Origin: an uncultured Pelagibacteraceae bacterium
GTDB taxonomy: Bacteria; Pseudomonadota; Alphaproteobacteria; Pelagibacterales; Pelagibacteraceae
Length of the DNA stretch: 64,000 nucleotides
Reading direction: 5' to 3'
NCBI GenBank assembly: GCA_902571425.1
Contig: CACGBZ010000002.1
Span: forward strand, 1 to 64,000
The notes beneath the pieces are model-generated. The model did not search any database. It worked only from the letters and a program-made list of their open reading frames with translations, and had not been told where the DNA came from. Every line of letters begins with the position of its first letter. Positions within the stretch are counted from its first letter, which is position 1. Shown one piece after another: positions 51,819-61,907 of the stretch. The position numbers and the translations under genes are program-made.

Positions 51819-52006
51819 AAATTAAAAATATTTTAATAATAATTTTTATTATTGTAGGACTTTATATTGTTCTAGATTTTAGAGATCATAATTCTCAAAG
51901 AGCTATAGATGCATGTGTTGCAGGTAGTCAAAAATTAGAAAAACCAATGACTATAGAAGAGGCAAAAGAATTTTGTAAGAATAAGATTTTATTAAAAGAT
52001 AAATAA
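51815..52006 (+). CDS. 63-residue membrane-anchored protein
   Basis: The start ATG overlaps the end of the crotonase gene (ATGA). A single N-terminal hydrophobic segment (KNILIIIFIIVGLYIVLDF) is followed by about 40 polar residues with two cysteines (DACVAGSQ, EFCKNKIL). The family is not recognised; the overlap and cysteine pair argue for a real gene. Confidence 0.65.
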   Translation: MKIKNILIIIFIIVGLYIVLDFRDHNSQRAIDACVAGSQKLEKPMTIEEAKEFCKNKILLKDK

Positions 52007-52011
52007 ATCAT

Positions 52012-52446
52012 ATGAGTGAAATAAAAAATATCCTCTCTAAATATAAATCTATTGCAATGGTAGGAGTTAGTAAGGATCCTAAAAAAACATCAACTATTGT
52101 TATGAAATATATGCAAGATTATGGGTTTAAAGTTTACCCAGTTAACCCAAGCGCAAAAGGAGAAAAAATTTTAGGTGAAGAGGTTTATGCTAAAGTTACA
52201 GATATTAATAAAAATATAGATATAGTAGATGTATTTAGACCATCTAGTGAGGTATATGGAATTGCAGAAGATGCGGTAAAAATAGGTGCAAAAGTCTTAT
52301 GGCTTCAACTTGGAATTCGAGATGAAAATGCAAAAAAATTAGTTGAAGAAAATAAAATGGAATATATCGAAAACAAATGTACTAAAATGGAATATCAAAA
52401 ATATTTTTTAAAAGTAAGACAAGCATTCCCTGTTCTAAGTGACTAA
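52012..52446 (+). CDS. CoA-binding domain protein (YccU-like)
   Basis: This 144-residue protein is a single CoA-binding Rossmann domain: SIAMVGVSKDPKKTSTIVMKY, VYPVNPSAKGEKILGEEVYA, VDVFRPSSEVYGIAEDAVKI and LQLGIRDENAKKLVEE. Proteins of this kind resemble the CoA-binding part of succinyl-CoA synthetase. The specific role is unknown. It follows the small membrane protein by 5 bases and abuts the BT1-like transporter. Confidence 0.88.
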   Translation: MSEIKNILSKYKSIAMVGVSKDPKKTSTIVMKYMQDYGFKVYPVNPSAKGEKILGEEVYAKVTDINKNIDIVDVFRPSSEVYGIAEDAVKIGAKVLWLQLGIRDENAKKLVEENKMEYIENKCTKMEYQKYFLKVRQAFPVLSD

Positions 52447-54057
52447 ATGAATAAAATAATTAAATTTTTAGATAATACTTTTTTAGATTTAGGTCGTCAG
52501 TTTAAATGGACTTATTTACCTCCATTAATGGTTTATATGGCTGCTGGGATTTCTGGATTAACAGGAATAGTTGGAACTTTTTTTGTTAAGGATTATTTAA
52601 ATTTGTCTGCTGCTTTTCTCGCAGGATTGGGATTTTGGGCAGGAATACCTTGGGCTTTAAAAATGCCATTAGGGCATCTTGTCGATCTTATTTGGAATAA
52701 AAAAAATTACATGGTTTATTTTGGAGCCCTGTTAATAGCTCTAAGTTTATTAATTATGTATGGGCTGATTATTCATACAGAAGATATGGCTGAAGTATTT
52801 TCTGTAGAGACATGGTTTGTGATTAGCGTAATTTTAGCTCCAGTTGGTTACGTGGTTCAAGATGTTGTGGCCGATGCCATGACAGTAGAAGCAGTTCCTT
52901 TAATTGACGAAATAGGAAATGAGTATTCTAGAGATCAGATAAAAATAATGCATACAACAATGCAAACATTAGGGCGATTTGCAATAATTGGCGGTACAGT
53001 ACTTGTTGCGTTAGTTAACGTAATTTTATTTAGAGATATAGAAAGTTTAGAGCAAGCTGATAAGATAAATTTATATGGAACCATTTATATTTATGCTCTT
53101 GTAATACCTCTGGTCTCAATTTTAGGCGTAAGTTTAGCAAATTATTTAAGACAGAAAAAAATACAGAACTTAAAATCTAAAGGTTTAGAATTTAAAGAAG
53201 AAAGAGGTGACGAAAAAACAAAAATTAATTGGTGGATTTTTGGAGGAAGTTTAGTTTTTGTTATTTTTACATTATCAGTAGGTTCATTCAAAGTACCTTT
53301 TGCACAAGAAATTGTATTCATTGGGTCAGTAATAATCATTCTGTTTTTGATGTTTAAACTTATTAAGGAATTGCCTGAAGAATTACGATTAACAATTGTA
53401 GGTACAGCGGTAATTATTTTTATATTTAGAGCTATGCCAGGCCCTGGTCCTGGTTTAACATGGTTCGAAATTGATGAACTAGGATTTAATGAGCAATTTT
53501 TTTCTATCCTATCACTGCTCGCATCAATTTTAACATTAGCTGGTATTGTTTTATTAAGACCATTTATGGCTAAAAATTCAATTGCTAAAATAGTAGTTGT
53601 TCTAAGTATTGCCGGTGCAATTTTATTTTTACCAAGTGTTGGAATGTATTATGGCTTTCATAATTGGACAGCTTCGCTAACAGGTGGAGTGGTTGATGCT
53701 AAGTTTATTGCACTAATTAATACTGCGCTAGAGTCTCCTCTTGGTCAAGTATCGATGATACCTCTACTAGCCTGGATAGCAAAAAATGCTCCAGCACATT
53801 TAAAGGCAACGTTTTTTGCAGTTTTTGCTTCTTTTACAAATCTCGCTTTATCAGCAAGTGCATTAGGAACTAAATATTTAAACGAAATATTCACCGTAAC
53901 AAGAGAAGTTAAAGATAAAGTTTCTGGCGAAATTCAAACTACAGCAGATTATTCTGAACTTGGTATTCTATTAATTGTTGTGACACTTTTGACATTAATT
54001 CTTCCTATATTTTTTGTATTTATTATTAATAATAGTAAATACAAAACTTCAGAATAA
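52447..54057 (+). CDS. BT1-family (folate-biopterin) MFS transporter
   Basis: The 536-residue protein has about 12 membrane segments. MPLGHLVDLIWNKKNYM and VGYVVQDVVADAMTVEAVP (about residues 135-155) match the BT1 family, which moves folates and pterins in protozoa, plants and cyanobacteria. It is in the middle of an operon of THF-coupled demethylases, so folate uptake or release is an attractive idea. Assignment rests on family motifs alone. It ends 10 bases before the DUF4864 gene. Confidence 0.78.
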   Translation: MNKIIKFLDNTFLDLGRQFKWTYLPPLMVYMAAGISGLTGIVGTFFVKDYLNLSAAFLAGLGFWAGIPWALKMPLGHLVDLIWNKKNYMVYFGALLIALSLLIMYGLIIHTEDMAEVFSVETWFVISVILAPVGYVVQDVVADAMTVEAVPLIDEIGNEYSRDQIKIMHTTMQTLGRFAIIGGTVLVALVNVILFRDIESLEQADKINLYGTIYIYALVIPLVSILGVSLANYLRQKKIQNLKSKGLEFKEERGDEKTKINWWIFGGSLVFVIFTLSVGSFKVPFAQEIVFIGSVIIILFLMFKLIKELPEELRLTIVGTAVIIFIFRAMPGPGPGLTWFEIDELGFNEQFFSILSLLASILTLAGIVLLRPFMAKNSIAKIVVVLSIAGAILFLPSVGMYYGFHNWTASLTGGVVDAKFIALINTALESPLGQVSMIPLLAWIAKNAPAHLKATFFAVFASFTNLALSASALGTKYLNEIFTVTREVKDKVSGEIQTTADYSELGILLIVVTLLTLILPIFFVFIINNSKYKTSE

Positions 54058-54067
54058 ATTTTGTTAA

Positions 54068-54529
54068 ATGAAAATAATTTTTAAAATAATTTTTTTGCTA
54101 TTGGTGACTTTGTCGTTTTCAAATGCTGAATTATTAAGCCCTAATAACAACATAAGCCCCAAAGAAGTTGTTAAAATTCAACTTAGTGGACTTCAACAAA
54201 ACGATCTAAATTATAAGGATAGTGGTATTGAACAAACTTGGCAATTTGCTCATCCTAATAACAAGCGGGTAACAGGACCACTGAGTAACTTTAAGATGAT
54301 GATCAAAAGTGACTCTTATGGAATGATGATTAATCACTTAAGTCACACAATTACTGAGGTTGGAAGTAGTGATAAATGGGCTCAATTTGAAGTAATCATT
54401 CTTGATAAAGATAAGATTTATCACAAATTCAATTGGCAAGTTGAAAAGTATACCTTGGATGGAAGCTTAAAGGACTGCTGGCTAACCACTATGGTATCTA
54501 GTCCCATCCCACTAGGGAGCTCAATTTGA
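54068..54529 (+). CDS. Exported DUF4864-like protein
   Basis: The 153-residue protein has a signal peptide (MKIIFKIIFLLLVTLSFSNA) and a single domain: SPKEVVKIQLSGLQQNDLNY, EQTWQFAHPNNKRVTGPL and FNWQVEKYTLDGSLKDCWLT. This matches what I know as DUF4864. It is likely periplasmic. The function is unknown; it sits between the BT1-like transporter and the second DMGDH/SARDH gene. Confidence 0.75.
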   Translation: MKIIFKIIFLLLVTLSFSNAELLSPNNNISPKEVVKIQLSGLQQNDLNYKDSGIEQTWQFAHPNNKRVTGPLSNFKMMIKSDSYGMMINHLSHTITEVGSSDKWAQFEVIILDKDKIYHKFNWQVEKYTLDGSLKDCWLTTMVSSPIPLGSSI

Positions 54530-54538
54530 TTATCCACA
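54530..54538 (+). promoter_or_regulatory. Single consensus DnaA-box sequence
   Basis: TTATCCACA, the strict DnaA-box consensus, begins at the stop codon of the DUF4864 gene and lies 49 bases before the next ATG. It is solitary and in AT-rich DNA, so it may be chance. It could also be a regulatory DnaA site. The 57-base gap is one of the few spacers in this operon and may contain a secondary promoter. Confidence 0.3.
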
Positions 54539-54586
54539 GATACATTTTTGTTTCGTTACAATTAAAAATTTAGTAGGAATCGCAGA

Positions 54587-57019
54587 ATGAAAACAAAAAC
54601 TAAAGTTGTGGTAGTTGGTGGAGGAGTTGTAGGAGTTAGTGCTCTTTATCATTTGGCAAAAAAAGGTTGGTCTGATGTTGTTCTTATTGAAAGAAAAGAA
54701 TTAACTTCAGGATCTACTTGGCATGCTGCAGGATTATTACCTTTATTCAATATGAGTTATTCTGTGGGACAACTTCATAAGTATGCAGTTAATCTTTATA
54801 AAACTTTAGAGGAAGAAACTGGAAAAAATGTTGGCTTTAGTGTTGTTTCAAATATTCGTTTAGCAAGCACAAAAGATAGAATGGATGAATACCATCAATA
54901 TGCAGGTGTTGCTCGAACTATTGGAGTAGATGTAAAATTTTTAAAACCAGAACAAGTAAAAGAAATTTGGCCATTATGTCATACAGATGATTTAGTTGGC
55001 GCAATACAACACCCTGAGGATGGATATATTCAACCAGCAGATTTAACACAAGCATTAGCAACGGGTGCAAGAAATAGAGGAGCAGAAATCTATAGAAACA
55101 CAACTGTCCTATCAATGAGACAAACTAAAGATGGATGGATTGTTGAAACAGATAAAGGATCAATAGAATGCGAACATGTTATTTCTTGTTCTGGAAATTT
55201 TGCAAGACAAACAGGTGAAATGGTAGGATTAGATATTCCTGTAATACCTGTTGAACATCAATACATTGTTACAGAACCGCATCCTGCAATTCAAAAAAGA
55301 AAAAAAGATGGATTACCAGAAATGGGTGTCTTAAGAGATAGTGATAGCAGATGGTATATGAGAGAAGAAGCTGGAGGATTAATTTTAGGTCCCTACGAAG
55401 ACGGTGCACCAGCTTGTTATGTGGAGGGTCCATCAAAAAATTCTGAATATGAATTATTTCAAGAAGACTTAGACAGATTAGCTCCACACATCGAAGGAGC
55501 AATTCACAGAGTTCCTGCGTTTGGAGAAGTTGGGGTAAAAAAAGTTTATAACGGAGCAATTTGCTATACTCCCGATGGAAATCCAATTGTTGGACCGGCT
55601 TGGGGACTTAAGAATTTTTGGATTAATGAAGGACATAGTTTTGGAATAACAGCAGCAGGTGGAGCTGGCTGGCAATTAGCAGAGTGGATTGTTGATGGTG
55701 AACCTACAATTGACATGTTAGGAGTTGAACCAAGACGATACGGTAACTATGCAACTAAATCTTATTTGAAAGCAAAAAATGAGGAAGCATATAGCCATGT
55801 ATTTATTGTTCACTATCCAGATGAAGAAAGACCAGCGGCAAGACCATTAAGAACAGCTCCTTGTTATGAAAGAATGAAAAATTTAGGAGCAGTTTTTGGT
55901 CAGAAGTTTGGATGGGAAAGACCTAATTTTTTTGCAACAGATGGAATGGAACAAAAAGATGATTGGTCCTTCAGAAGATCAAAATGGTTCGATGCAATTA
56001 AAAAAGAATGTCAAAATGTAAAAGAAAACGTGGGTCTTTTAGACATGACTGCGTTTGCAAAATGTAGAATTAGAGGTCCTAAAGCAGAGGAATTTTTAGA
56101 TTATCTAGTTGCAAATAAACTTCCGAAAAATATTGGAAGGATAAATTTATGTCATGCTTTAAACACCAAAGGTGGAGTGCATTCAGAATTTACAATAATG
56201 AAAGAAGCAGAAAATAGTTATTACCTAGTTTCTGCTGGAGCAAATTTAAGATTGGATCATGATTGGATACAAAAATGGATGCCAGATGATGGATCTGTAA
56301 TTTTTGAAGATCTAACTAACAGTACAGGAGTTTTGGTAGTAGCAGGTCCTAAAGCGAGACAGTTGATGCAAAAAGTTTCAACAGACGATTTTTCTAATGA
56401 AAATTTCAAATGGTTGACTGCTAAAAATGTAAATGTTGGATATGCTCCAGTAAATGCAATGAGAGTAAACTTTGTGGGTGAGCTTGGTTGGGAACTTCAT
56501 CATCCAATTGAATATCAAAACCATATTTTTGATAAATTAATGGAAGCGGGAAAAGAATTAGGAATTAAACCTTTTGGAATAAGAGCAATGAATAGTTTGA
56601 GAGTTGAAAAATCTTATAAACTAGTTGGAACAGAATTATCAATTGAATATTCACCGTACGAATCTGGTCTTGATAGATTTGTTCACCCAAATAAAGGAAA
56701 CTTTATTGGTTTAGAGGCACTTAATAAATGGAGAGAAAAAGGTTTTGATAATAAATTAGTTACTTTAGAAGTTCATAATACTAAAGACGCAGATGTGCTT
56801 GGAAATAACCCAATTTTTAAAGATGGAAAGGTTGTTGGAAGAGCAACTGGAGGCGAATTTGGATTTAGATTAGATAAATCAATAGCACTTGCAATGGTTA
56901 AGCCAGATTGTTCAAATGTGGGCGACAAATTACAAGTTGATATATTAGGTGAAATGTACGACGCTACTGTCATGGATGAGAGTCCTTACGATTCAGAAAA
57001 TAATTTATTGAGAGCTTAA
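54587..57019 (+). CDS. Sarcosine dehydrogenase / dimethylglycine dehydrogenase-like
   Basis: The 810-residue protein has the same two-part layout as the 801-residue enzyme in this operon: a DAO flavin domain ([20 protein letters not shown], and [11 protein letters not shown] with the covalent-FAD histidine) followed by a GcvT domain ([40 protein letters not shown]). It would demethylate sarcosine, or dimethylglycine, to give methylene-THF. Its stop overlaps the etfB ATG, tying it directly to its electron acceptor. Sarcosine is preferred because the other copy follows bhmT. Confidence 0.85.
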   Translation: MKTKTKVVVVGGGVVGVSALYHLAKKGWSDVVLIERKELTSGSTWHAAGLLPLFNMSYSVGQLHKYAVNLYKTLEEETGKNVGFSVVSNIRLASTKDRMDEYHQYAGVARTIGVDVKFLKPEQVKEIWPLCHTDDLVGAIQHPEDGYIQPADLTQALATGARNRGAEIYRNTTVLSMRQTKDGWIVETDKGSIECEHVISCSGNFARQTGEMVGLDIPVIPVEHQYIVTEPHPAIQKRKKDGLPEMGVLRDSDSRWYMREEAGGLILGPYEDGAPACYVEGPSKNSEYELFQEDLDRLAPHIEGAIHRVPAFGEVGVKKVYNGAICYTPDGNPIVGPAWGLKNFWINEGHSFGITAAGGAGWQLAEWIVDGEPTIDMLGVEPRRYGNYATKSYLKAKNEEAYSHVFIVHYPDEERPAARPLRTAPCYERMKNLGAVFGQKFGWERPNFFATDGMEQKDDWSFRRSKWFDAIKKECQNVKENVGLLDMTAFAKCRIRGPKAEEFLDYLVANKLPKNIGRINLCHALNTKGGVHSEFTIMKEAENSYYLVSAGANLRLDHDWIQKWMPDDGSVIFEDLTNSTGVLVVAGPKARQLMQKVSTDDFSNENFKWLTAKNVNVGYAPVNAMRVNFVGELGWELHHPIEYQNHIFDKLMEAGKELGIKPFGIRAMNSLRVEKSYKLVGTELSIEYSPYESGLDRFVHPNKGNFIGLEALNKWREKGFDNKLVTLEVHNTKDADVLGNNPIFKDGKVVGRATGGEFGFRLDKSIALAMVKPDCSNVGDKLQVDILGEMYDATVMDESPYDSENNLLRA

Positions 57020-57768
57020 TGAAAATTTTAGTAGCTGTAAAAAGAGTTATTGATTACAACGTTCAAATCAGAGTTAAGGAAGATGGAACGGGTGTAGTTA
57101 CTGACAATGTTAAAATGTCAACCAATCCCCCTGATGATAATGCAATAGAAGAGGCTGTAAAAATTAAAGAAGCAGGTAAAGCTACAGAAATAGTTGCAGT
57201 AACTGTCGGTGAAGAAAAAGCTCAAGAAACTGTTAGGAAAGCTTTAGCGGTTGGTGCAGATAGAGGTATTCATGTAAAAGTGGATGGAACACTAGAGCCA
57301 CTCGCTGTTTCAAAAATTTTACAAAAAATAGTAGATAAAGAAAAACCAGATTTAGTATTTATGGGTAAACAAGCAATTGACGATGATTGTAATCAAACAG
57401 GCCAAATGTTAAGTGCTTTATTAAATTGGCCTCAAGCAACATTTGCCTCAAAGATCGATGTAAAAGATAATAAATTAGAAGTAACTAGAGAAATAGACGA
57501 AGGTCTTGAAACAATTGAAATAAATGTTCCAGCTATTGTAACTTGTGATCTTAGACTGAATGAACCAAGATACGCATCACTACCAAATATAATGAAGGCT
57601 AAGAAAAAACCTATAGAGGAAATTGCCGCTTCTGATTTAGGTGTAGATGTATCACCAAGATTAGAACAATTAAAAGTAGAGGAACCTCCAAAAAGAAAAG
57701 CAGGTATAAAAGTAGCAAATGTTGCTGAATTAGTTCAAAAATTAAAAAATGAGGCGAAGGTAATTTAA
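57019..57768 (+). CDS. etfB: Electron transfer flavoprotein beta subunit
   Basis: The 249-residue protein begins [20 protein letters not shown] and contains [35 protein letters not shown]-like [11 protein letters not shown] and [18 protein letters not shown], all typical of EtfB. It accepts electrons from the flavin dehydrogenases upstream. It overlaps the SARDH-like and etfA genes by one base each, which supports co-expression with the demethylases. Confidence 0.95.
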   Translation: MKILVAVKRVIDYNVQIRVKEDGTGVVTDNVKMSTNPPDDNAIEEAVKIKEAGKATEIVAVTVGEEKAQETVRKALAVGADRGIHVKVDGTLEPLAVSKILQKIVDKEKPDLVFMGKQAIDDDCNQTGQMLSALLNWPQATFASKIDVKDNKLEVTREIDEGLETIEINVPAIVTCDLRLNEPRYASLPNIMKAKKKPIEEIAASDLGVDVSPRLEQLKVEEPPKRKAGIKVANVAELVQKLKNEAKVI

Positions 57769-58721
57769 TGTCAGTTTTACTAATAGCAGAGCACAATAAT
57801 AAAGAGTTGAGACCATTTACTCTTAATGCAGCTACAGCAGCATCTCAAATAGATTCAGATGTACATGCTGTAATTATTGGTCAAAACTCTGCAGATGCTG
57901 CAAAACAATTATCTGAACTTCCAGTAGTTAAAAAGGTATTGAGTGTAGAAGGAGCTCACTATGAAAACTTCACAGCAGAAAATTTTGCTCCAGTGATTGT
58001 TAAACTTGCAGATAATTATTCTCACATTGTTTGTTCAGCAAATACATTTGGAAAAAATTTAATGCCAAGAATTGCAGCTCATCTTGATACATCGCAAGTA
58101 AGTGATATTATTAAAGTGATATCAGCAGATACTTTTTTAAGACCAATTTATGCTGGTAACGCTTTTGCAACAATTAAGAGTAATGATACTAAAAAGTGCG
58201 TTACAATCAGACCCACTTCATTCGATCCATGTGAGAGTGCAGGCGGATCAGCCCCAATTGAAAAAGTGGATGCTAGTGAAGAGTTTTCAAATACAAAATT
58301 TATTAAAAGAGAAGAAATTAAATCTGATAGACCTGAGCTTGGAACAGCAAGAATTGTTGTATCAGGTGGCAGAGGAATGCAAAGTGGAGATAATTTTAAA
58401 TTGATCACAGAAATTGCTGACAAACTAGGTGCAGCAATTGGAGCTTCAAGAGCGGCAGTAGACGCTGGATATATAAGTAATGATCATCAAGTGGGGCAAA
58501 CAGGAAAAGTGGTAGTACCAGATCTTTATATCGCTGTTGGAATTTCAGGCGCTATTCAGCATTTAGCAGGAATGAAGGAAAGTAAGGTTATAGTTGCAAT
58601 TAATAAAGATGGTGAAGCGCCAATTTTTAGTGTTGCTGATTATGGGCTTGAAGGTGATTTATTTGAGGTACTCCCTCAGTTCATGGAAGAGCTGAACAAA
58701 TTAAACACTATACAAAAATAA
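57768..58721 (+). CDS. etfA: Electron transfer flavoprotein alpha subunit
   Basis: The 317-residue protein shows the FAD-binding C-terminal signature: VVSGGRGMQSGDNFKLITEI, GASRAAVDAGYISNDHQVGQTGK, VVPDLYIAVGISGAIQHLAG and AINKDGEAPIF. It holds the FAD that carries electrons to ETF-ubiquinone oxidoreductase. It ends 23 bases before the ETF-QO gene. Confidence 0.96.
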   Translation: MSVLLIAEHNNKELRPFTLNAATAASQIDSDVHAVIIGQNSADAAKQLSELPVVKKVLSVEGAHYENFTAENFAPVIVKLADNYSHIVCSANTFGKNLMPRIAAHLDTSQVSDIIKVISADTFLRPIYAGNAFATIKSNDTKKCVTIRPTSFDPCESAGGSAPIEKVDASEEFSNTKFIKREEIKSDRPELGTARIVVSGGRGMQSGDNFKLITEIADKLGAAIGASRAAVDAGYISNDHQVGQTGKVVVPDLYIAVGISGAIQHLAGMKESKVIVAINKDGEAPIFSVADYGLEGDLFEVLPQFMEELNKLNTIQK

Positions 58722-58744
58722 TCCTTACAGTTAAAAACTAGAGT

Positions 58745-60364
58745 ATGCCTAGAGAATCAATGGAATATGATGTTGTAATCATTGGTGGAGGACCATCAGG
58801 ATTATCAACCGCAATAAAGTTAAAACAATTAGATCCAAATTTAAATGTTTGTTTATTAGAAAAAGCATCAGAAATTGGAGCTCATATTTTAAGTGGAAAT
58901 GTTTTTGAAACTCGTGCACTAGATGAATTATTACCAAATTGGAGAGAATTAAATTCTCCAATCAAAACAAAAGTAATTAAAGAAAAATTTTTATTTTTAG
59001 GAAAAACCAAATCTTTAAGTTGGCCAACTTGGCTCCTACCTGCTGTACAACAAAATCATAAAAACTACATTATTAGTCTTGCAAATTTATGTAGATGGCT
59101 TGCTGAACAAGCTGAAAATTTAGGTGTAGAAATCTTTCCAGGATTTCCAGCCTGTGAAATTTTATATAACGAAGATGGATCCGTTAAAGGGGTTGCAACT
59201 CAAGATATGGGTATAGATAAAGATGGCAATAAAAAAGATAGTTTTGAACCAGGTATTGAGCTTTTAGGTAAAGTAACTGTTTTTGCAGAGGGGTGCAGAG
59301 GTCACTTAGGGAAACAATTGATTGAAAAATTTGAATTAAACAAAGGTAAAGATCCTCAACAATATGGAATTGGTTTTAAAGAAATTTGGGAAATAGAAGA
59401 TAAAAATCACGAAGAAGGCTTAGTTATGCATACAGCTGGATGGCCATTAGATAACAATACTTATGGCGGTAGTTTTATGTATCACGCAGAAAATAAACAA
59501 GTTTTTCTAGGTTATGTAATCGGTTTAGATTACAAAAATCCTCACCTTTCTCCTTATGATGAATTTCAAAGATTTAAAACGCATCCAGCAATAAAAAAAA
59601 TAATAGAAGGTGGAAAAAGGATTTCTTACGGTGCAAGAGCCTTAATTGAAGGTGGATTTCAAAGTTTGCCAAAAATGTTTATGCCTGGAGCTTTACTAGT
59701 TGGTTGTGATGCTGGAACTTTAAATATGCCAAAAATTAAAGGTTCTCATACAGCGATGAAAAGTGGGATCATTGCAGCCGAAACTATTAATGAACACTTA
59801 AAAGAAAACAAAGATTTATCAATTTATGAAAATAAATTTAAAAATAGTTGGTTATATAAAGAGCTTTATGAAGCTAGAAATGTAAAACCTAGTTTTAGTT
59901 GGGGGCTAATTTTAGGAATTATTTTTACAGGAATAGATCAAATTTTATTTAGAGGAAAACTTCCTTTTACACTTAAACACAAACATGCTGATCATGAAAC
60001 ATTAAAACCTGCAAATCAAATGCCAAAAATAGATTATCCAAAATATGATAATGTAATAACTTTTGATAAAACAAGTTCAGTTTATCTAACAGGAACCAAT
60101 CATGCAGACAATCAACCAGTTCATCTAAAACTTAAAGATCCTGATTTACCAATAAATTATACTTTAGAAAAATTTGATGAACCTGCTCAAAGATATTGTC
60201 CTGCAGGTGTGTATGAAGTTCAAAAAGAAAATGATGTAAATAAATTTGTTATTAATTCTCAAAATTGTATTCATTGTAAAACTTGTGATATTAAAGAACC
60301 ATCTCAAAATATTACTTGGGTTACTCCAGAAGGAAGTGGTGGTCCAAGATATGGAAATATGTAA
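58745..60364 (+). CDS. ETF-ubiquinone oxidoreductase
   Basis: This 539-residue protein starts PRESMEYDVVIIGGGPSGLS, as typical ETF-QO does, and ends with the 4Fe-4S cluster CPAGVYE / NSQNCIHCKTCDIKEP and the PEGSGGPRYGNM tail. It would sit at the membrane surface and pass electrons from ETF to ubiquinone, completing the path from dimethylglycine and sarcosine to respiration. It ends one base before a convergent gene, with no visible terminator between. Confidence 0.95.
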   Translation: MPRESMEYDVVIIGGGPSGLSTAIKLKQLDPNLNVCLLEKASEIGAHILSGNVFETRALDELLPNWRELNSPIKTKVIKEKFLFLGKTKSLSWPTWLLPAVQQNHKNYIISLANLCRWLAEQAENLGVEIFPGFPACEILYNEDGSVKGVATQDMGIDKDGNKKDSFEPGIELLGKVTVFAEGCRGHLGKQLIEKFELNKGKDPQQYGIGFKEIWEIEDKNHEEGLVMHTAGWPLDNNTYGGSFMYHAENKQVFLGYVIGLDYKNPHLSPYDEFQRFKTHPAIKKIIEGGKRISYGARALIEGGFQSLPKMFMPGALLVGCDAGTLNMPKIKGSHTAMKSGIIAAETINEHLKENKDLSIYENKFKNSWLYKELYEARNVKPSFSWGLILGIIFTGIDQILFRGKLPFTLKHKHADHETLKPANQMPKIDYPKYDNVITFDKTSSVYLTGTNHADNQPVHLKLKDPDLPINYTLEKFDEPAQRYCPAGVYEVQKENDVNKFVINSQNCIHCKTCDIKEPSQNITWVTPEGSGGPRYGNM

Positions 60365-60365
60365 A

Positions 60366-60740
60366 TTAGGACAAATCTATTGCAAACTTTTTTAAAGTTT
60401 CAATAGGTACATATTTAAGAGTGTTTTCGTGGGTTCTTTTCAAAAATATTGGACATCCTTTACCAGCTTCAACTGCTCTTGCATACCAACTAGCACACAA
60501 ACACCATCCATCTCCGTCTTTTAAACCTGGAAAACCAAATTCAGGATGTGGAGTAATTAAATCGTTACCTGCTTCTTGCATCCACTCTAAGCATTCAGTA
60601 GTAACTTTAGCACAAACTGTATGAAGTCCATGATCATTCTCATCAGTGTTACAACAACCGTCACGAAACCATCCTGTTAAAGGATCATTTGAACATTCTT
60701 CCAGGTCTTCACCTAGAACATTTTTTTGTTTCTCTCTCAT
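60366..60740 (-). CDS. DUF2237 family protein
   Basis: The 124-residue protein is the DUF2237 type: KNVLGEDLEECSNDPLTGWFRDGCCNT, HTVCAKVTTECLEWM and DGWCLCASWYARAVEAGKGC. Several conserved cysteines are present. The function is unknown. It starts directly at the hisI stop and is probably co-transcribed. Confidence 0.9.
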   Translation of the reverse strand: MREKQKNVLGEDLEECSNDPLTGWFRDGCCNTDENDHGLHTVCAKVTTECLEWMQEAGNDLITPHPEFGFPGLKDGDGWCLCASWYARAVEAGKGCPIFLKRTHENTLKYVPIETLKKFAIDLS

Positions 60741-61208
60741 TTAAATTTTAGTTGGATTTGGTTGACCTTTGTAAACTTCTTCAGGATCAAATTTTTTTTC
60801 TTTTTCAAGGAATTTCATTTCAACTTTTCTTCCATTTTCTATTGGTCCCATGGGAATTGATCTATAAAAACATGATCTATAACCAACATGACAACTAGCT
60901 CCGTCACCGATATCAACTGTTAACCATATTGAGTCTTGATCATCATCTACTCTGATTTCAGTAACCTTTTGAGTAAAACCACTTGTTTTACCTTTGTGCC
61001 AAATAGCTTTTCTTGATCTGCTAAAATAATGTGCCTCTTTAGTTTCAATTGTCTTTTTAAGAGCTTCTACATTCATAAATCCATGCATTAAAATATCCTT
61101 TGTTTTTGAACACATAGTGATGACCGGAATCAATCCATCGTTATCAAATTTGGGTGAAAGAAGATTTCCTTCTTCGATATCGTAGATATTTTCTCTTTTT
61201 TTGAACAT
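60741..61208 (-). CDS. hisI: Phosphoribosyl-AMP cyclohydrolase
   Basis: The 155-residue protein has the HisI core: HYFSRSRKAIWHKGKTSGFTQ, the Mg-binding acidic run VDDDQDS (the usual DCDxD with Cys replaced by Asp) and zinc cysteines in ASCHVGYRSCFYR. It catalyses a step of histidine synthesis. It is longer than the minimal domain (about 110-130) and lacks a fused HisE. No other his gene is in the window. Confidence 0.92.
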   Translation of the reverse strand: MFKKRENIYDIEEGNLLSPKFDNDGLIPVITMCSKTKDILMHGFMNVEALKKTIETKEAHYFSRSRKAIWHKGKTSGFTQKVTEIRVDDDQDSIWLTVDIGDGASCHVGYRSCFYRSIPMGPIENGRKVEMKFLEKEKKFDPEEVYKGQPNPTKI

Positions 61209-61285
61209 AAGAGGTGATTATGTAGCACATATCTAAATATATTAAATATTTTTAAATTCAGGTATTTACTGTATAAAAAGGCGCT

Positions 61286-61906
61286 ATGAAATTAGTAAAA
61301 GACACTGAAGATAAAAATTTAGATACCAAAAAGGTTTCGGATAAAGAAGCTGAAGAAGCTATTAGAACCATTTTATCTTGGATGGGAGAAGATCCAAAAA
61401 GAGAAGGATTGTTGGAAACCCCTAAAAGAGTTGTAAAAGCATTCAAAGAATATTTTCAAGGTTACAATGAGGATGCAAAAAAAGTATTAGATAAAACTTT
61501 TGGTGATGTTGAAGGTTACAGCGATATGGTTGTTCAAAAAAATATTTCGGTACAAAGTCACTGTGAACATCATATGGCTCCAATTATAGGAAAAGCTCAT
61601 GTTGCCTATATACCAAATGAAAGAGTTGTAGGATTAAGTAAAATTGCTAGAGTAGTTGAAATATTTTCAAAGAGATTACAGACACAAGAAAGATTAACTG
61701 TTCAGATTGCAAATACTCTAATGGAAGCTTTGGACGCAAAAGGTGTAGCTGTTACAATAGATTCAACCCATCAGTGTATGACTATGAGGGGTATTAAAAA
61801 AGAACAAGCAACAACTGTAACTAATTTTTATTTAGGTCAATTTAAAGAAGATCTGAGTTATCAAAATAGATATTTACGATTTATCAGCACTACGTTAAAA
61901 GACTAG
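61286..61906 (+). CDS. folE: GTP cyclohydrolase I
   Basis: The 206-residue protein carries the zinc and active-site motifs SHCEHHMAPIIGKAHVAYIP and the C-terminal HQCMTMRGIKKEQATTVT, and the QTQERLTVQIANTLMEAL helix (here LQTQERLTVQIA). It starts folate (and queuosine) synthesis from GTP. It is divergent from hisI across about 77 bases. Folate supply near a C1 operon is logical but may be coincidence. Confidence 0.96.
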   Translation: MKLVKDTEDKNLDTKKVSDKEAEEAIRTILSWMGEDPKREGLLETPKRVVKAFKEYFQGYNEDAKKVLDKTFGDVEGYSDMVVQKNISVQSHCEHHMAPIIGKAHVAYIPNERVVGLSKIARVVEIFSKRLQTQERLTVQIANTLMEALDAKGVAVTIDSTHQCMTMRGIKKEQATTVTNFYLGQFKEDLSYQNRYLRFISTTLKD

Positions 61907-61907
61907 T

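Noticed and set aside
54480-54525. Possible terminator hairpin TCCC-ACTA-GGGA at the end of the DUF4864 gene
   Set aside because: Only 4 bp, within the coding region, with no T-run.
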